Of a stretch of 64,000 bases of DNA, positions 52,638 to 63,060 are shown piece by piece. A program made the position numbers and the translations under genes. Every line of letters begins with the position of its first letter. Position 1 is the first letter of the stretch. The notes beneath the pieces were generated by a model that was given only the letters and a program-made list of their open reading frames with translations, was not told the DNA's origin and ran no database searches. The stretch comes from Chromatiaceae bacterium (GTDB lineage Bacteria; Pseudomonadota; Gammaproteobacteria; Chromatiales; Chromatiaceae), in NCBI GenBank assembly GCA_024639005.1, contig JAHEJD010000154.1, positions 1 through 64,000 of the forward strand. The letters run 5' to 3'.

Positions 52638-52838
52638 TCAGCCGCCACCGATCGCCTGCACCACCTCCACGCGGTCACCCGCGCACAGGGTGCGGCCGGC
52701 GTGCTCGCTGCGCGGAATGAGCGCTTCATTGATCTCGACCGCGAACCGTCTGTTTTGCAGCTCGAGGGTGGCCAGGAGGTCGGTCAGCGTGCTGTCTTCC
52801 GCCACTTCACGTGGCTCGCCGTTAAGCAAGATGTGCAT
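52638..52838 (-). CDS. thiS: Sulfur carrier protein ThiS
   Basis: 66 aa ending in VEVVQAIGGG (GG C-terminus). Confidence 0.95.
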   Translation of the reverse strand: MHILLNGEPREVAEDSTLTDLLATLELQNRRFAVEINEALIPRSEHAGRTLCAGDRVEVVQAIGGG

Positions 52839-52916
52839 GGCAAGATCGGGCCAGATATATGAAACTGCGACGAATACTACACCATAAGTCAGCGCGCCAT
52901 TTCACCCACGGGGGAG

Positions 52917-54791
52917 ATGTCTTCGGCGCAGCCCGCGACGCGAAACGGAGGAGCCCCGGTGGCAGATTTCCACGAAGACCTGATCTCGCCCGACGAGGCA
53001 GTGACGCTGGACGGCCTGTTCGCCAGTCGCGTCAGGCGAACGCCCGAGCTTGCCGCGTACCGGTATTTCGACAAAGCGAACAAGGCGTGGGCGAGCCATA
53101 CCTGGGCGGCGATGGCGGTTGCGGTGGCTCGCTGGCAGGCGGGGCTGGGCGCCGAGCGTCCGCCCGGCGGTGCGCGAGTCGCCATTCAGCTGCGCAACTG
53201 TCCCGAATGGGTGATGTTTGATCAGGCCGCCCTGAGCCTGGGTCTCGTCACCGTTCCGCTCTACACCGACGACCGACCCGACAATGTCGCGTACATCTTG
53301 AAGGACGCGGATGTGCAAATCCTGCTGCTACAGGATGCCGGGCGCTGGCGCCGCCTGGCGCCGGCGCTCACCGATGACGTGCCGCTGCAGCGCGTGCTGC
53401 TGCTCGACGACAGCGGGGCGGCGCGCGAGCTCGCGGCGGAAGACGGCCGCGTGCGCCTGGTCGACGACTGGCTGCCGACGCACCCCGCTGAACTCGGCCG
53501 GCGCAGCGATGGCGACGGCAACGCATTGGCCTCGATCGTCTACACCTCGGGTACCACGGGTCGCCCCAAGGGCGTGATGCTCAGTCATCGCAATATGATG
53601 TCCGTCGCCCATGGCAGCCTGACGCTGCTGGACTGCTATCGCGAGGACGTGTTCCTGTCTTTCCTGCCGCTGTCCCATACGCTGGAGCGAACCTGCGGCT
53701 ATTACCTGTGTGTGATGACCGGTTCCTGTGTGGCCTACGCGCGATCCGTCGCGCAGCTGGGCGACGACCTGCTGACTATCAGGCCCAGTGTGCTGATTGC
53801 GGTACCACGCATATTTGAAAAGATTCACTCGCGAATTGCCGACCAGATGCACAAGCGGGGCGCCCTGGCGAAGCGGTTGTTCGATCTGGCGGTCGCCGTC
53901 GGTTGGCGGCGCTTTGTCTACCAGCAACATCGTGGTGGCTGGTCGATCGGCAACCTGCTGTGGCCGCTGCTGGACCGCCTGGTGGCAAGCAGAGTTTCCG
54001 CCAGGCTCGGGGGGAATCTGCGTCTCGCCGTCAGCGGCGGTGCGCCGCTCAACGAAGAGATCGCCCGGGTTTTTATCGGCCTCGGCGTGCCCATCGTGCA
54101 GGGCTATGGCTTAACCGAGACGTCCCCGGTCGTCGCCGCCAATCCACTCAACGACAATATCCCGAGCAGCGTGGGTGTGCCCATCCCCGGGGTGCAGGTC
54201 CGGGTCGGAGACAATAATGAACTCCTGGTGAAGGGGCCGGGGGTGATGCTGGGTTACTGGAATAATGATGCCGCCACCGCCCAGGTCATCGATCACGAGG
54301 GTTGGTTGCACACCGGTGATCAGGCACGCATCGACGCGTCCAATCACGTCTATATCACCGGGCGCCTCAAGGATATTCTGGTGCTGTCGAATGGCGAAAA
54401 GGTACCGCCGGCCGATATGGAGATGGCGATTGCGCTCGATCCGATGGTCGAACAGGTCATGGTGGTGGGCGAGGGACGACCGTACCTCACGGCGCTGCTG
54501 GTACTGGATGGGGAACACTGGGCGGCCCTTGCGCAGGCACAGGGGGTCGATCCGCTGGATCCAGCCAGTCTTAACAATGCTGGGGTGTTGGCCGCGGTTG
54601 GCCGACGGGTCAGGGCGGCGCTCAAGGACTTCCCCGGCTACGCCAAGATTCGGCAGCTGCATCTGTTGCTCGAGCCCTGGGGCATCGAGGAGGGGCTGAT
54701 CACGCCGACGCTGAAGGTCAAGCGTGCCAAGGTGCTCGCGCACTATGCGGCCGCAGTGGAGGCGATGTATCGTGGCGGACCGGCCACCTGA
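52917..54791 (+). CDS. AMP-dependent synthetase/long-chain acyl-CoA synthetase
   Basis: SIVYTSGTTGRPKGVMLSHRN; GYGLTETSPV; YITGRLKDILVLSNGEKVPP. Confidence 0.93.
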   Translation: MSSAQPATRNGGAPVADFHEDLISPDEAVTLDGLFASRVRRTPELAAYRYFDKANKAWASHTWAAMAVAVARWQAGLGAERPPGGARVAIQLRNCPEWVMFDQAALSLGLVTVPLYTDDRPDNVAYILKDADVQILLLQDAGRWRRLAPALTDDVPLQRVLLLDDSGAARELAAEDGRVRLVDDWLPTHPAELGRRSDGDGNALASIVYTSGTTGRPKGVMLSHRNMMSVAHGSLTLLDCYREDVFLSFLPLSHTLERTCGYYLCVMTGSCVAYARSVAQLGDDLLTIRPSVLIAVPRIFEKIHSRIADQMHKRGALAKRLFDLAVAVGWRRFVYQQHRGGWSIGNLLWPLLDRLVASRVSARLGGNLRLAVSGGAPLNEEIARVFIGLGVPIVQGYGLTETSPVVAANPLNDNIPSSVGVPIPGVQVRVGDNNELLVKGPGVMLGYWNNDAATAQVIDHEGWLHTGDQARIDASNHVYITGRLKDILVLSNGEKVPPADMEMAIALDPMVEQVMVVGEGRPYLTALLVLDGEHWAALAQAQGVDPLDPASLNNAGVLAAVGRRVRAALKDFPGYAKIRQLHLLLEPWGIEEGLITPTLKVKRAKVLAHYAAAVEAMYRGGPAT

Positions 54792-54839
54792 AGGCACTGT
54801 ACCGCCGGCCCGGCGTTACATAGAATGGCACCTGAGTTA

Positions 54840-54913
54840 GCGGCCATCGTATATCGGTATTACCCTAGCTTCCCAAGCTAGAGAGGCGGGTTCGACTCCC
54901 GCTGGCCGCTCCA
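54840..54913 (+). tRNA. tRNA-Gly (anticodon CCC), CCA encoded
   Basis: Acceptor GCGGCCA/TGGCCGC, anticodon arm CTAGC-TTCCCAA-GCTAG, T arm GCGGG-TTCGACT-CCCGC, T-CCA end. Confidence 0.95.
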
Positions 54914-54945
54914 TATCTCCGAGCGATATCGGCGCCTGCTAGTAG

Positions 54946-55092
54946 CGACCGGCGCCGTGGGAGCAGGAGTTTCTCGAGGAGACCGACCTTGAAGAGGAAA
55001 CAGACCTCGAAGCGGCTCCCGAAGAACAGACGTCCGAGGCACCTCGGGAAGCCAACGCGGAGTTAGCGGTGGCACCAACGGCGCAGCTGTAA
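54946..55092 (+). pseudogene. Possible 3' coding remnant with acidic repetitive tail and no start codon
   Basis: Open frame RPAPWEQEFLEETDLEEETDLEAAPEEQTSEAPREANAELAVAPTAQL*; tandem EETDLE units differ only at synonymous third positions. Confidence 0.3.
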
Positions 55093-55196
55093 TCGAGCGA
55101 CTGCGGCCTCAGCGACCGCAGCACTACCACGTAACTCAGTCATCCGATAGGCCGTGGTCGTCCGTCCTCTCGTCGAGCGGAGGCGGCATCTTACTG

Positions 55197-55796
55197 TCAA
55201 CTGGCCAGCGCCTCGCGTAGGGTCTTGGCGATGCCGGCGGGCGTCTCGCCGTGATGGATCATGGAGCGGATGACGCCGTCCTTGCCGACGACATAGATGA
55301 TGGACGAATGGTCCATGGTGTAGCCCATGCTGGAGTCTTCCAGGGGCACCTTTTCGAACAGCACGAAGTGGCTCTTCGCCACCTTGGTAACGTCCTCCAG
55401 CGAACCCGTCAGGCCGACGAAACTCGGGCCGAAGTAGCGCGCGTACTCGCCCACGCGTGCAGGGTCGTCGCGTTCCGGGTCGATGGTGATAAAGACCGGT
55501 TGGACCTGGCTGCGCTCGGCCTCGGAGAGTTCTTTCAGGCCAGCGGCGATACTGCTGAGCGAGGTGATGCAGATGTCGGGACAATGCGTGAATCCGAAAT
55601 AGATCGGGACCACCTTGCCGCGGAAATCCGCGAGGTTGACGGGGCCCTGATCCGACGTCAGCGTGAAGTCGCCACCGAGATCAGGGTACCCCTCGGACTG
55701 CTGCTGTGACTTGCCCTGCATGCCCGACCAGAGGCCGATGCCAATACTGGCCGCGGCGAGCACGCCGAGGATGACGATTTGCCTGAGATTTTTCAT
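55197..55796 (-). CDS. SCO1/SenC family copper-binding protein
   Basis: PIYFGFTHCPDICITSLSSI CxxxC motif; N-terminal TM. Confidence 0.92.
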   Translation of the reverse strand: MKNLRQIVILGVLAAASIGIGLWSGMQGKSQQQSEGYPDLGGDFTLTSDQGPVNLADFRGKVVPIYFGFTHCPDICITSLSSIAAGLKELSEAERSQVQPVFITIDPERDDPARVGEYARYFGPSFVGLTGSLEDVTKVAKSHFVLFEKVPLEDSSMGYTMDHSSIIYVVGKDGVIRSMIHHGETPAGIAKTLREALAS

Positions 55797-55885
55797 GACG
55801 TGATACTACTGTTTTGTCGAGGGGCTAGGCGGGATACTTGCGATCGCGCATGATTATCGCCCTGTTAGATTGTGTCAATTCGTCA

Positions 55886-56200
55886 ATGCTCAAGTTTTAC
55901 GAAGCGCGCGACAGCCTCGAGGCAAGGCAGTTGATCGATGCGCTGGCCGCGCATCGGATCGAAGCCACCGTACTCGGTGAATACCTCAGCGGGGCCGCGG
56001 GTGAACTGCCCGCGTTCAACTTTCCCTGGGTGTGGTTGATCAACAATGACGACCTGCGGCCGGCGCAGGATGTCCTGGACGGTTTCCTCGCCAGTCGCGG
56101 CAGCCTGCCGAAAAAAGGCCCCTGGGTCTGCCCGAGCTGTGGGGCGCAGGTCGATGCCGGTTTTGATATCTGCTGGCAGTGCGGCGCGGAGGCAAAGTGA
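55886..56200 (+). CDS. DUF2007-type protein with C-terminal zinc ribbon
   Basis: [42 protein letters not shown]...[25 protein letters not shown]. Confidence 0.82.
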   Translation: MLKFYEARDSLEARQLIDALAAHRIEATVLGEYLSGAAGELPAFNFPWVWLINNDDLRPAQDVLDGFLASRGSLPKKGPWVCPSCGAQVDAGFDICWQCGAEAK

Positions 56201-57243
56201 GCAGCGCGTTTGCGCGCCGCATGCTGGCCTGGTTCGACGATCACGGACGTAAAGATCTGCCATGGCAACGGGCCGCATCACCCTATCGGGTCTGGGTGTC
56301 CGAGATCATGCTGCAGCAGACCCAGGTCGGCACCGTGATCCCCTACTACGAGCGCTTCATGGCTCGCTTCCCAACCGTCTGTGAACTCGCCGCCGCGCCG
56401 CTCGATGAAGTGCTGCACCATTGGTCAGGGCTTGGCTACTATGCGCGGGCGCGGAATCTTCACCGCACGGCGCGCCGGGTCTGTGAACTGCTGGGTGGTG
56501 AATTTCCCGATGACCTGGCGACCATGCAATCACTGCCGGGCATCGGTCGCTCGACCGCCGCGGCGATCCTGTCGCTCGCCAAGGGACGGCGCGCGGTCAT
56601 CCTCGACGGCAACGTCAAGCGCGTGGTCGCGCGCTATTTCGCCGTAGCGGGTTGGCCGGGTACGACAGCGGTCTCGAATAGACTCTGGGCACTCGCAGAC
56701 TCGGTCACGCCGCCGGACCGGGTCGCGCACTACAACCAGGCGATCATGGATCTCGGCGCGACCGTCTGCACGCGCAGCAGGCCCAGCTGTGGCGCCTGCC
56801 CCCTGCGCAACGAATGTGTCTCGCACGGCCGGGGCAACCCGGAGGCCTATCCCGGTCGGAAGCCGAAGAAGGCCCTGCCGGAAAAGGCGGTCCGCATGCT
56901 GCTCGTATGTGATCCGGAGGGCGCCGTTCTGCTCGAGCGACGGCCGCCGACCGGTGTTTGGGGCGGCCTATGGTGTCTGCCCGAGACGGCGGTCGATACC
57001 GATCCGCTGGACTGGTGTCTCGATCAGTTAGCCGAGGCGGCGGTACTGGGCCGCCGTCTTCCGGCACGCCGCCACACCTTCAGTCATTTTCACCTGGATA
57101 TCGAGCCGATCGAGATCCTGCTGAATAGACCGGGTAGCGCCGTGATGGAGGCGCAAAGCCGACTTTGGTATAACCCAGGGACTCCGCGCAGCGTCGGGCT
57201 GGCGGCGCCCGTTGTGCGCCTGCTTGCCGAGGTCGCGGGCTAG
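56197..57243 (+). CDS. mutY: A/G-specific adenine glycosylase
   Basis: RKDLPWQ...[51 protein letters not shown] Fe-S loop; GTG start overlapping the preceding stop. Confidence 0.95.
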   Translation: MSSAFARRMLAWFDDHGRKDLPWQRAASPYRVWVSEIMLQQTQVGTVIPYYERFMARFPTVCELAAAPLDEVLHHWSGLGYYARARNLHRTARRVCELLGGEFPDDLATMQSLPGIGRSTAAAILSLAKGRRAVILDGNVKRVVARYFAVAGWPGTTAVSNRLWALADSVTPPDRVAHYNQAIMDLGATVCTRSRPSCGACPLRNECVSHGRGNPEAYPGRKPKKALPEKAVRMLLVCDPEGAVLLERRPPTGVWGGLWCLPETAVDTDPLDWCLDQLAEAAVLGRRLPARRHTFSHFHLDIEPIEILLNRPGSAVMEAQSRLWYNPGTPRSVGLAAPVVRLLAEVAG

Positions 57244-57264
57244 CTTCAATCTATGGAGACAGAA

Positions 57265-57531
57265 ATGGGCCAGATGGTGAACTGCGTGCGTCTCAAGCGT
57301 GAGTCCGAGGGGCTCGATAGGCAGCCGTATCCGGGGGAACTGGGCAAACGTATCCTTGAGAATGTGTCCAAGGAGGCCTGGCAGGAATGGCTGCGTCATC
57401 AGACCATGCTGATCAACGAATACCGGTTGAGCCCGGTGGATCCCAAATCACGCAGCTTTCTCGAAGAGCAGATGGAGAAGTTCTTCTTCGGCGACGGTGC
57501 CGAGACGCCCCCGGATTTCAAGCCGGAATAG
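57265..57531 (+). CDS. yggX: Oxidative damage protection / Fe(2+)-trafficking protein YggX
   Basis: [52 protein letters not shown]; downstream of mutY. Confidence 0.95.
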   Translation: MGQMVNCVRLKRESEGLDRQPYPGELGKRILENVSKEAWQEWLRHQTMLINEYRLSPVDPKSRSFLEEQMEKFFFGDGAETPPDFKPE

Positions 57532-57551
57532 GCCGCTTTGGCGCGCCGAAC

Positions 57552-57580
57552 TTGACGAACATAGGCGACGCCGTTTTAAT
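57552..57580 (+). promoter_or_regulatory. Predicted sigma-70 promoter of tRNA-Phe
   Basis: TTGACG - 17 bp - TTTAAT followed by a GC-rich discriminator, 38 bp before the tRNA. Confidence 0.7.
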
Positions 57581-57618
57581 ATCGCGTCCTTCGCGCCGGC
57601 CACGGCGCCGTCTGAAAC

Positions 57619-57694
<76 letters not shown>

Positions 57695-57704
57695 CATAAA
57701 ACAA

Positions 57705-57737
57705 AGGCTTACGGCAGAATTTGGCATAAGCCTCTTT
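57705..57737 (+). terminator. Predicted terminator after tRNA-Phe
   Basis: AGGCTTA-N15-TAAGCCT followed by CTTT. Confidence 0.45.
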
Positions 57738-57779
57738 CGTGCTTGTGCAATTCTTGTGTAATCGAGCCAGAAAAAACGG

Positions 57780-58007
57780 CTATTTGGGCGACCTGTACCT
57801 GTTGCTCAGTTTGTCCATTGCAGCATTAATATGGTCACCGTTTTGGTGACTATGGCGTTCCACCATTCCCAATGTCTTATGGCCTGAAATCCGTTTGACT
57901 GTTGGGAGGTCAACACCAGCCTGCACTAGATGGGTGATGGCCGTGTGCCTTAGCGTGTGACGCACCACCTGGGTTGGATCGAGTCCCGCGGCGATGACGG
58001 CACGCTT
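57780..58007 (-). pseudogene. C-terminal fragment of a tyrosine recombinase/phage integrase, catalytically dead
   Basis: KRAVIAAGLDPTQVVRHTLRHTAITHLVQAGVDLPTVKRISGHKTLGMVERHSHQNGDHINAAMDKL; in-frame stop upstream (58008-58010) and His at the expected nucleophile Tyr. Confidence 0.82.
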
Positions 58008-58196
58008 CTAAGGCTTTTCGATGTTCACAGTATGCCCGGTCTTCGATCTACTCGAAGGGAAGAACAACCAACAGTGCCGAGTGAAGCCCTGCTTTTTGCC
58101 GCACCGGATGGTTTTTCGATGGGCAAAAAAGCCATCACTTGGAAAAACTCACAGAAAGAACAACCATCGTGGAAGTCCTCACCTGAGGAACGGAAC

Positions 58197-58883
58197 GTGA
58201 ACTATAAGCTACCTGTAAATGCACGAAAATTTGCTCTCTTTCAAAGAAACCTTTTGCTTCCCGAGGGGGGCCCGCACTTTAGTGATGATGGTTTTGGCAA
58301 ATTCATTGAAGAGCATGCTGCTGCTGAGCCAGAGCTAATCGAAACAAAATATTTTGCGCTCATGAAAGAGACCGCTGAGGACTTTCTGGAGCATATGCCT
58401 CCGTCTACCTCATCGATACTTGATATTGGCTCCGGTATTGCCGGGTTAGACTTGTTTTTTTACCACGCCCTGAACACACCAAAGCTCTATCTATTGGATA
58501 AAACTCAACTTGAGGAAAAAGTTTGGTACATGTTTGAGGAAAAGCCTGCGTTCTACAGTTCGCATGACATAGCCAAAGAAGTGTTGGCATTGAATGGGGT
58601 TGAGGCTGCGGACATTACGACGATTGATGCACGAGACGATGGGGTGATTCCCATCGCTCCCAAGTCGATCGATGCGGTTGTATCTACGGTATCCTGGGGC
58701 TTTATGTATCCGGTGAAAAGCTATCTGGCCAGCGTTGTGGCGGTCTTACGAGACGATGGCGTTGTAATAACCGACATTCGAAAGGGTACGGATGGAGAAG
58801 CTCAGCTTGCTGAATTCTTTGACACGGAAGTGATAAGAGAAAACCGTAAGTTCAAGACATTGAAGTGCCGCTTGCGGACATGA
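58197..58883 (+). CDS. Class I SAM-dependent methyltransferase-like protein
   Basis: SSILDIGSGIAGLDLFFYHAL motif I; GTG start at 58197 preceded by GAGG; start uncertain. Confidence 0.6.
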   Translation: MNYKLPVNARKFALFQRNLLLPEGGPHFSDDGFGKFIEEHAAAEPELIETKYFALMKETAEDFLEHMPPSTSSILDIGSGIAGLDLFFYHALNTPKLYLLDKTQLEEKVWYMFEEKPAFYSSHDIAKEVLALNGVEAADITTIDARDDGVIPIAPKSIDAVVSTVSWGFMYPVKSYLASVVAVLRDDGVVITDIRKGTDGEAQLAEFFDTEVIRENRKFKTLKCRLRT

Positions 58884-58918
58884 AACTCCGCTTGGCCCAC
58901 GAGGGGCAGACAAGGTCA

Positions 58919-60106
58919 TCAGGCATAGGGATCGGCTGCATCTCGAATGCCATCGCCCAGAAAGTTGAATGCCAGGATGACCAAAATCACAGGCACGACT
59001 GGCAGGATCAGCCAGGGGTAGAGCGCCACAACACTGATATTCTGTGCCTCGTTGAGCAGCACCCCCCAACTCGTGACGGGGGCCCGAAGGCCGAGTCCGA
59101 GAAAAGACAACGCCGTTTCACCCAATATGATCGCTGGAACGGACAGGGTTGCCGAAGCGACCAGGTGGCTCATGAACCCCGGCAGCAGATGCCGCCCAAT
59201 GATGCGTTGCGGCTTTGCTCCCATGAGCTGTGCCGCCAGGCAATATTCTTCTTCACGCAGTGATAACAGCTTCGAGCGTACCGCTCGCGCCAGGCCCGTC
59301 CAGTCAAACATCGCGAGAATAACCGTGATCCCAAAATAGATCAGCAAGGGTGACCAGGTCACGGGGAGAACCGCCGCAAGCGCCATCCAAAGCGGAATCT
59401 GTGGGAATGACTGCAGGATCTCTATGAGCCGCTGGATAAGGAGATCGACGATGCCCCCAAAGTAGCCGGCTATGCCGCCAATCACCAGTGCCAAAGAAAA
59501 GCTCAACATGGTGCCGATTAAGCCAATAGACAGCGAAATTCTGGCTCCGTAGATTATCCGCGATAACACATCCCGCCCCAGACGATCGGTGCCGAGTAGA
59601 AACAGGGTGCCGCCGTCCTCGACGCAGAACAGATGAAGATCGCTCTCCATCGCTCCCCAAAACTTGTAGGGATCACTACGACAAAAGAACCGGATCCGGT
59701 AAATTTGCGAGGTGTCCTCGGTGTAAATCCGCTGCAGGTTCTCCATGTTCAGGCGGTAGTGGGTGCCATAAACAAAGGGTCCAATGAAACTGCCGTCATG
59801 GATCATGCGGACCTGTTGCGGTGGGACGTAGATGAAATCCGGATGCCGACTGTGCAGTTCGTAGGGAGCAAGAAACTCCGCGATCAGGATCGCCAGGTAG
59901 GTCAAGAGCAAAAACAGCCCCGAGATCACCGCCAGGCGATGGCGGGTGAACTTCCACCACATCAATTTCCATTGCGAGGCCAGATAGAATTTTTCCTGCT
60001 CCGGCGTCAGGGGCGCGCCAAGGGGATTTCGATCGAACGGTTCGTCAGAGACAAAATGCTCGAGGCGGTCGTTACCAGCCTGCCGGATTTTATCGGTGCC
60101 GCTCAT
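58919..60106 (-). CDS. Oligopeptide-type ABC transporter permease (OppC/DppC-like) with long periplasmic insertion
   Basis: LLGTDRLGRDVLSRIIYGARISLSIGL; start trimmed to MSGTDKIRQ at 60106. Confidence 0.9.
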   Translation of the reverse strand: MSGTDKIRQAGNDRLEHFVSDEPFDRNPLGAPLTPEQEKFYLASQWKLMWWKFTRHRLAVISGLFLLLTYLAILIAEFLAPYELHSRHPDFIYVPPQQVRMIHDGSFIGPFVYGTHYRLNMENLQRIYTEDTSQIYRIRFFCRSDPYKFWGAMESDLHLFCVEDGGTLFLLGTDRLGRDVLSRIIYGARISLSIGLIGTMLSFSLALVIGGIAGYFGGIVDLLIQRLIEILQSFPQIPLWMALAAVLPVTWSPLLIYFGITVILAMFDWTGLARAVRSKLLSLREEEYCLAAQLMGAKPQRIIGRHLLPGFMSHLVASATLSVPAIILGETALSFLGLGLRAPVTSWGVLLNEAQNISVVALYPWLILPVVPVILVILAFNFLGDGIRDAADPYA

Positions 60107-61101
60107 GCGCTTGATCCTCCGCTTAGCCGGATCCTGGGGTCCAGCCAGGCCAGCAAAAGGTCCGAGATCAGCACGCCAATCACGGTAAGCGTAGCCAGAA
60201 ACATCAGGAATGAACCGGCAAGATACATGTCCTGGCTTTGTAGAGCGGAGATCAGGATCGGTCCGGTCGTTGGCAAAGACATGACGACAGCGACCAACTC
60301 TGCGCCGGAAATAACCCTCGGCAGCAGATTGCCGATGTCCGCGACAAAAAAGTTCAGGGATGACCGAAGCGGATACTTGATCAAGGCGCGGTTTCGCGGC
60401 AGGCCTTTTGCCTTTGCTGTCACCACGTATTGCTTTTGCAGCTCGTCCAGCAGATTGGCGCGCAGACTGCGTATCATCCCGGCCGTTCCAGAGGTGCCTA
60501 TGACGACGACGGGAATCCACAGATGTTCCAGCACCGACAGGGCCTTGTTCACGGACCAGGGCTGGTCGAGATACTGCGGATCCATAAGACCGCCGATCGA
60601 CGTTCCCCACACGACATTGGCGAAGTAGAGGAGGATCAAGGCCAAAAGGAAATTGGGCGTGGCGAGGCCCAGAAGTCCGATGAAGGTCAAGCCATAGTCA
60701 CCCCAGCTGTATTGGTGTGTTGCCGAATAGATGCCGATGGGGAATGCGATCAACCAAGTGAAAAGGATTGTTGCTATTGAGACGAGGACCGTCAGAAACA
60801 GCCGGTCGCCGACGACTTCGGAGACTGGCAGGCGGTATTCGAAGGAATAGCCGAAATCTCCCTGCAGCATGCCGGTAAGCCATTGGAAATACCGTTCTAT
60901 CGCTGGGGCGCCGAACCCGTACTGTTCGCGCAAGAACGCAATCTGCTGCTCATCAACCGTCTCTCCCATGCTTTGCAGTTCTGCGACATAGCTTTCAAGG
61001 TAGTCGCCAGGCGGCAGTTCAATGATTGTGAAGACCAGGGCGCTGATCACGAGCAACGTCGGGATCATGATCAGCATGCGGTGAATGACATACCTAAGCA
61101 T
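60103..61101 (-). CDS. Oligopeptide-type ABC transporter permease (OppB/DppB-like)
   Basis: MLRYVIHRMLIMIPTLLVISALVFTIIELPPGDYLESYV; ATGA overlap with the next gene. Confidence 0.92.
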   Translation of the reverse strand: MLRYVIHRMLIMIPTLLVISALVFTIIELPPGDYLESYVAELQSMGETVDEQQIAFLREQYGFGAPAIERYFQWLTGMLQGDFGYSFEYRLPVSEVVGDRLFLTVLVSIATILFTWLIAFPIGIYSATHQYSWGDYGLTFIGLLGLATPNFLLALILLYFANVVWGTSIGGLMDPQYLDQPWSVNKALSVLEHLWIPVVVIGTSGTAGMIRSLRANLLDELQKQYVVTAKAKGLPRNRALIKYPLRSSLNFFVADIGNLLPRVISGAELVAVVMSLPTTGPILISALQSQDMYLAGSFLMFLATLTVIGVLISDLLLAWLDPRIRLSGGSSA

Positions 61102-61104
61102 CGA

Positions 61105-63060
61105 CTATTGTCTTGTCTTGGCAGGTTGCCCGGCCGCCTCGTCATCGTTGGCGGAAGCCAGCCAGAAGGTATCTGGCTTGTGAACGCCGAAGTAAGCGCC
61201 TGGGTCCCAATCGAAAAACGCTTCCGCTGGAACGTTCCTCAAACGTTTACTGATGACGACCGGCTGCAATGTGCTATTGACGATCCCAATGGTGAAGACT
61301 TGATCGGCGTGGATGTCGAGCATCTGCTTCCAGATACGGCCCTGCTCGACTACCGACTCAGCACGCGGCCAGGCCTGACACAAATCTGCCAGGTGTCGTA
61401 CCTGCTCCATCTCGGGTTCCTCTCCCGCTTTGCCACCGGTTTGGCCCCAAAGTCCCCAAAGCGGCCATTGAAGTTGGTACTTATTCGTCGGAGCAAGCGC
61501 CTCGGGACTCATCGCGGCTGTCGCCAGACCGTTCGACATGCCGGACCAGACAGACATGATGGTTTGTCCGGCGACGATACGTTTGCGAAAGACGTCGCGC
61601 TGGGACGGCCTGACGAGCAATTTGATCCCGATTTTCGCCCAACCGTCCTGGATCAACTCCAGGACATCGGCCTGCTCTGTCGATTCACCGGCGGTATCAA
61701 CCGTGATAATCAATGGTCGACCGTCCGCCATTAGCCGAAGACCGTCATCGTCACGGGCAGTCAGGCCAATCGCGTCAAGCAGTTCGTTCGCCTGTTCCAG
61801 GTCGAACTGCGTCCATGCCGATCTAAGCTCGGGACGAAACAGGGGGCTTTGCGGGAGAACCGTGTTGCTACTTATGTTGGCGAGCCCGTAATAGATGACC
61901 TGATTGATTTCATGCCGGTTTATCGCGATGGACAATGCCCGGCGGAACCGGACATCGCGCATCAACGCCCGCCATGACGGGTCCTCGGCATTCAGATTAG
62001 GGTAAAGAGCAATCTGTGCGCCACTGGCTTTCTTCCAGAGTTTGACCACCTGATCAAAGCGTTTCTCGCTTTCCTTCAGGAATGTGTAATGGTCCAGACG
62101 GAGATACCGGGCCTGAAGATCAGACTCTCCCGCCCCGGTTTTAGCCGGGATCATTCGGGTTTCACCCATGTACATGATTAACTCGTCGATATAAGGCAAT
62201 TGGCGGCCTTCGCTATCGATACGGTGATAATAAGGATTTCGCGTGAAAACGAACCGCTCCGATGGCGGTTTGATGGTATTCCGCCACGGCTGAAGCGTCG
62301 GCAATTCGGGATTGTCCATGCGATACCACCGGTCCCGGCTGGCATGGAGTTCCACCCAGTCCCGTTTGCGTTCGGTATCGATCAGGTTTTCGATCGCCGC
62401 CTGGTCGCCGTAACTGGGATTGAATGTCTTCAGGTAATGTGCCGGGCGATAGATCTGCAGCGGTCGAGGTTTGGCCAGCCAGGGAATGAACAGGTGATTT
62501 GGTTTCGTCCATGTGAATCGAACGGTCCAGTCGTCGATGACTTCGAACAAGGGGCCTTGACCGTCCACCAACATGATATTGGGTGGTCCCTGTGGCGAAA
62601 CCTCCGGATTGTTGGCCATGTCTTCCCAGTAATAACGGAAGTCTTCGGCTGTAAACGGTCTTCCATCAGACCATTTATGCCCTCTACGAATTTTGAAGGT
62701 AAAAATCCGGCCATCCTTGACGCTGAAATCGCGAAGAATATCGGCAACAAATTCGAGTTCTTCATTCAGGCCGATGAGCCGGGCATAGCCGTAGACATTG
62801 ATCATCCGGGTGTCTTTTTGTTTGCCCATAAGCAACCGAAGGGTGCCTCCATGGCGACCGATTTTCTTGTCCGGTACTGCGAGGTCGACAAGATTAGGCT
62901 CTTTGGGCAAACGTGCCTGGACTGGCGGCAGAGTCCCCGACGCGACAGCCATGGACAGCCCTGGCGTTTCAATGAAATGCTCAGCCGTGGCTGTGGCCGC
63001 CCCTGCCGACCACAGGCTGGCGGTCACAAGTCCGATCCCCAAAACACGGTTCTTCATCAT
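61105..63060 (-). CDS. ABC transporter extracellular substrate-binding protein, family 5
   Basis: Signal peptide; FTFKIRRGHKWSDGRPFTAEDFRYYWEDM SBP_bac_5 hallmark. Confidence 0.92.
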   Translation of the reverse strand: MMKNRVLGIGLVTASLWSAGAATATAEHFIETPGLSMAVASGTLPPVQARLPKEPNLVDLAVPDKKIGRHGGTLRLLMGKQKDTRMINVYGYARLIGLNEELEFVADILRDFSVKDGRIFTFKIRRGHKWSDGRPFTAEDFRYYWEDMANNPEVSPQGPPNIMLVDGQGPLFEVIDDWTVRFTWTKPNHLFIPWLAKPRPLQIYRPAHYLKTFNPSYGDQAAIENLIDTERKRDWVELHASRDRWYRMDNPELPTLQPWRNTIKPPSERFVFTRNPYYHRIDSEGRQLPYIDELIMYMGETRMIPAKTGAGESDLQARYLRLDHYTFLKESEKRFDQVVKLWKKASGAQIALYPNLNAEDPSWRALMRDVRFRRALSIAINRHEINQVIYYGLANISSNTVLPQSPLFRPELRSAWTQFDLEQANELLDAIGLTARDDDGLRLMADGRPLIITVDTAGESTEQADVLELIQDGWAKIGIKLLVRPSQRDVFRKRIVAGQTIMSVWSGMSNGLATAAMSPEALAPTNKYQLQWPLWGLWGQTGGKAGEEPEMEQVRHLADLCQAWPRAESVVEQGRIWKQMLDIHADQVFTIGIVNSTLQPVVISKRLRNVPAEAFFDWDPGAYFGVHKPDTFWLASANDDEAAGQPAKTRQ

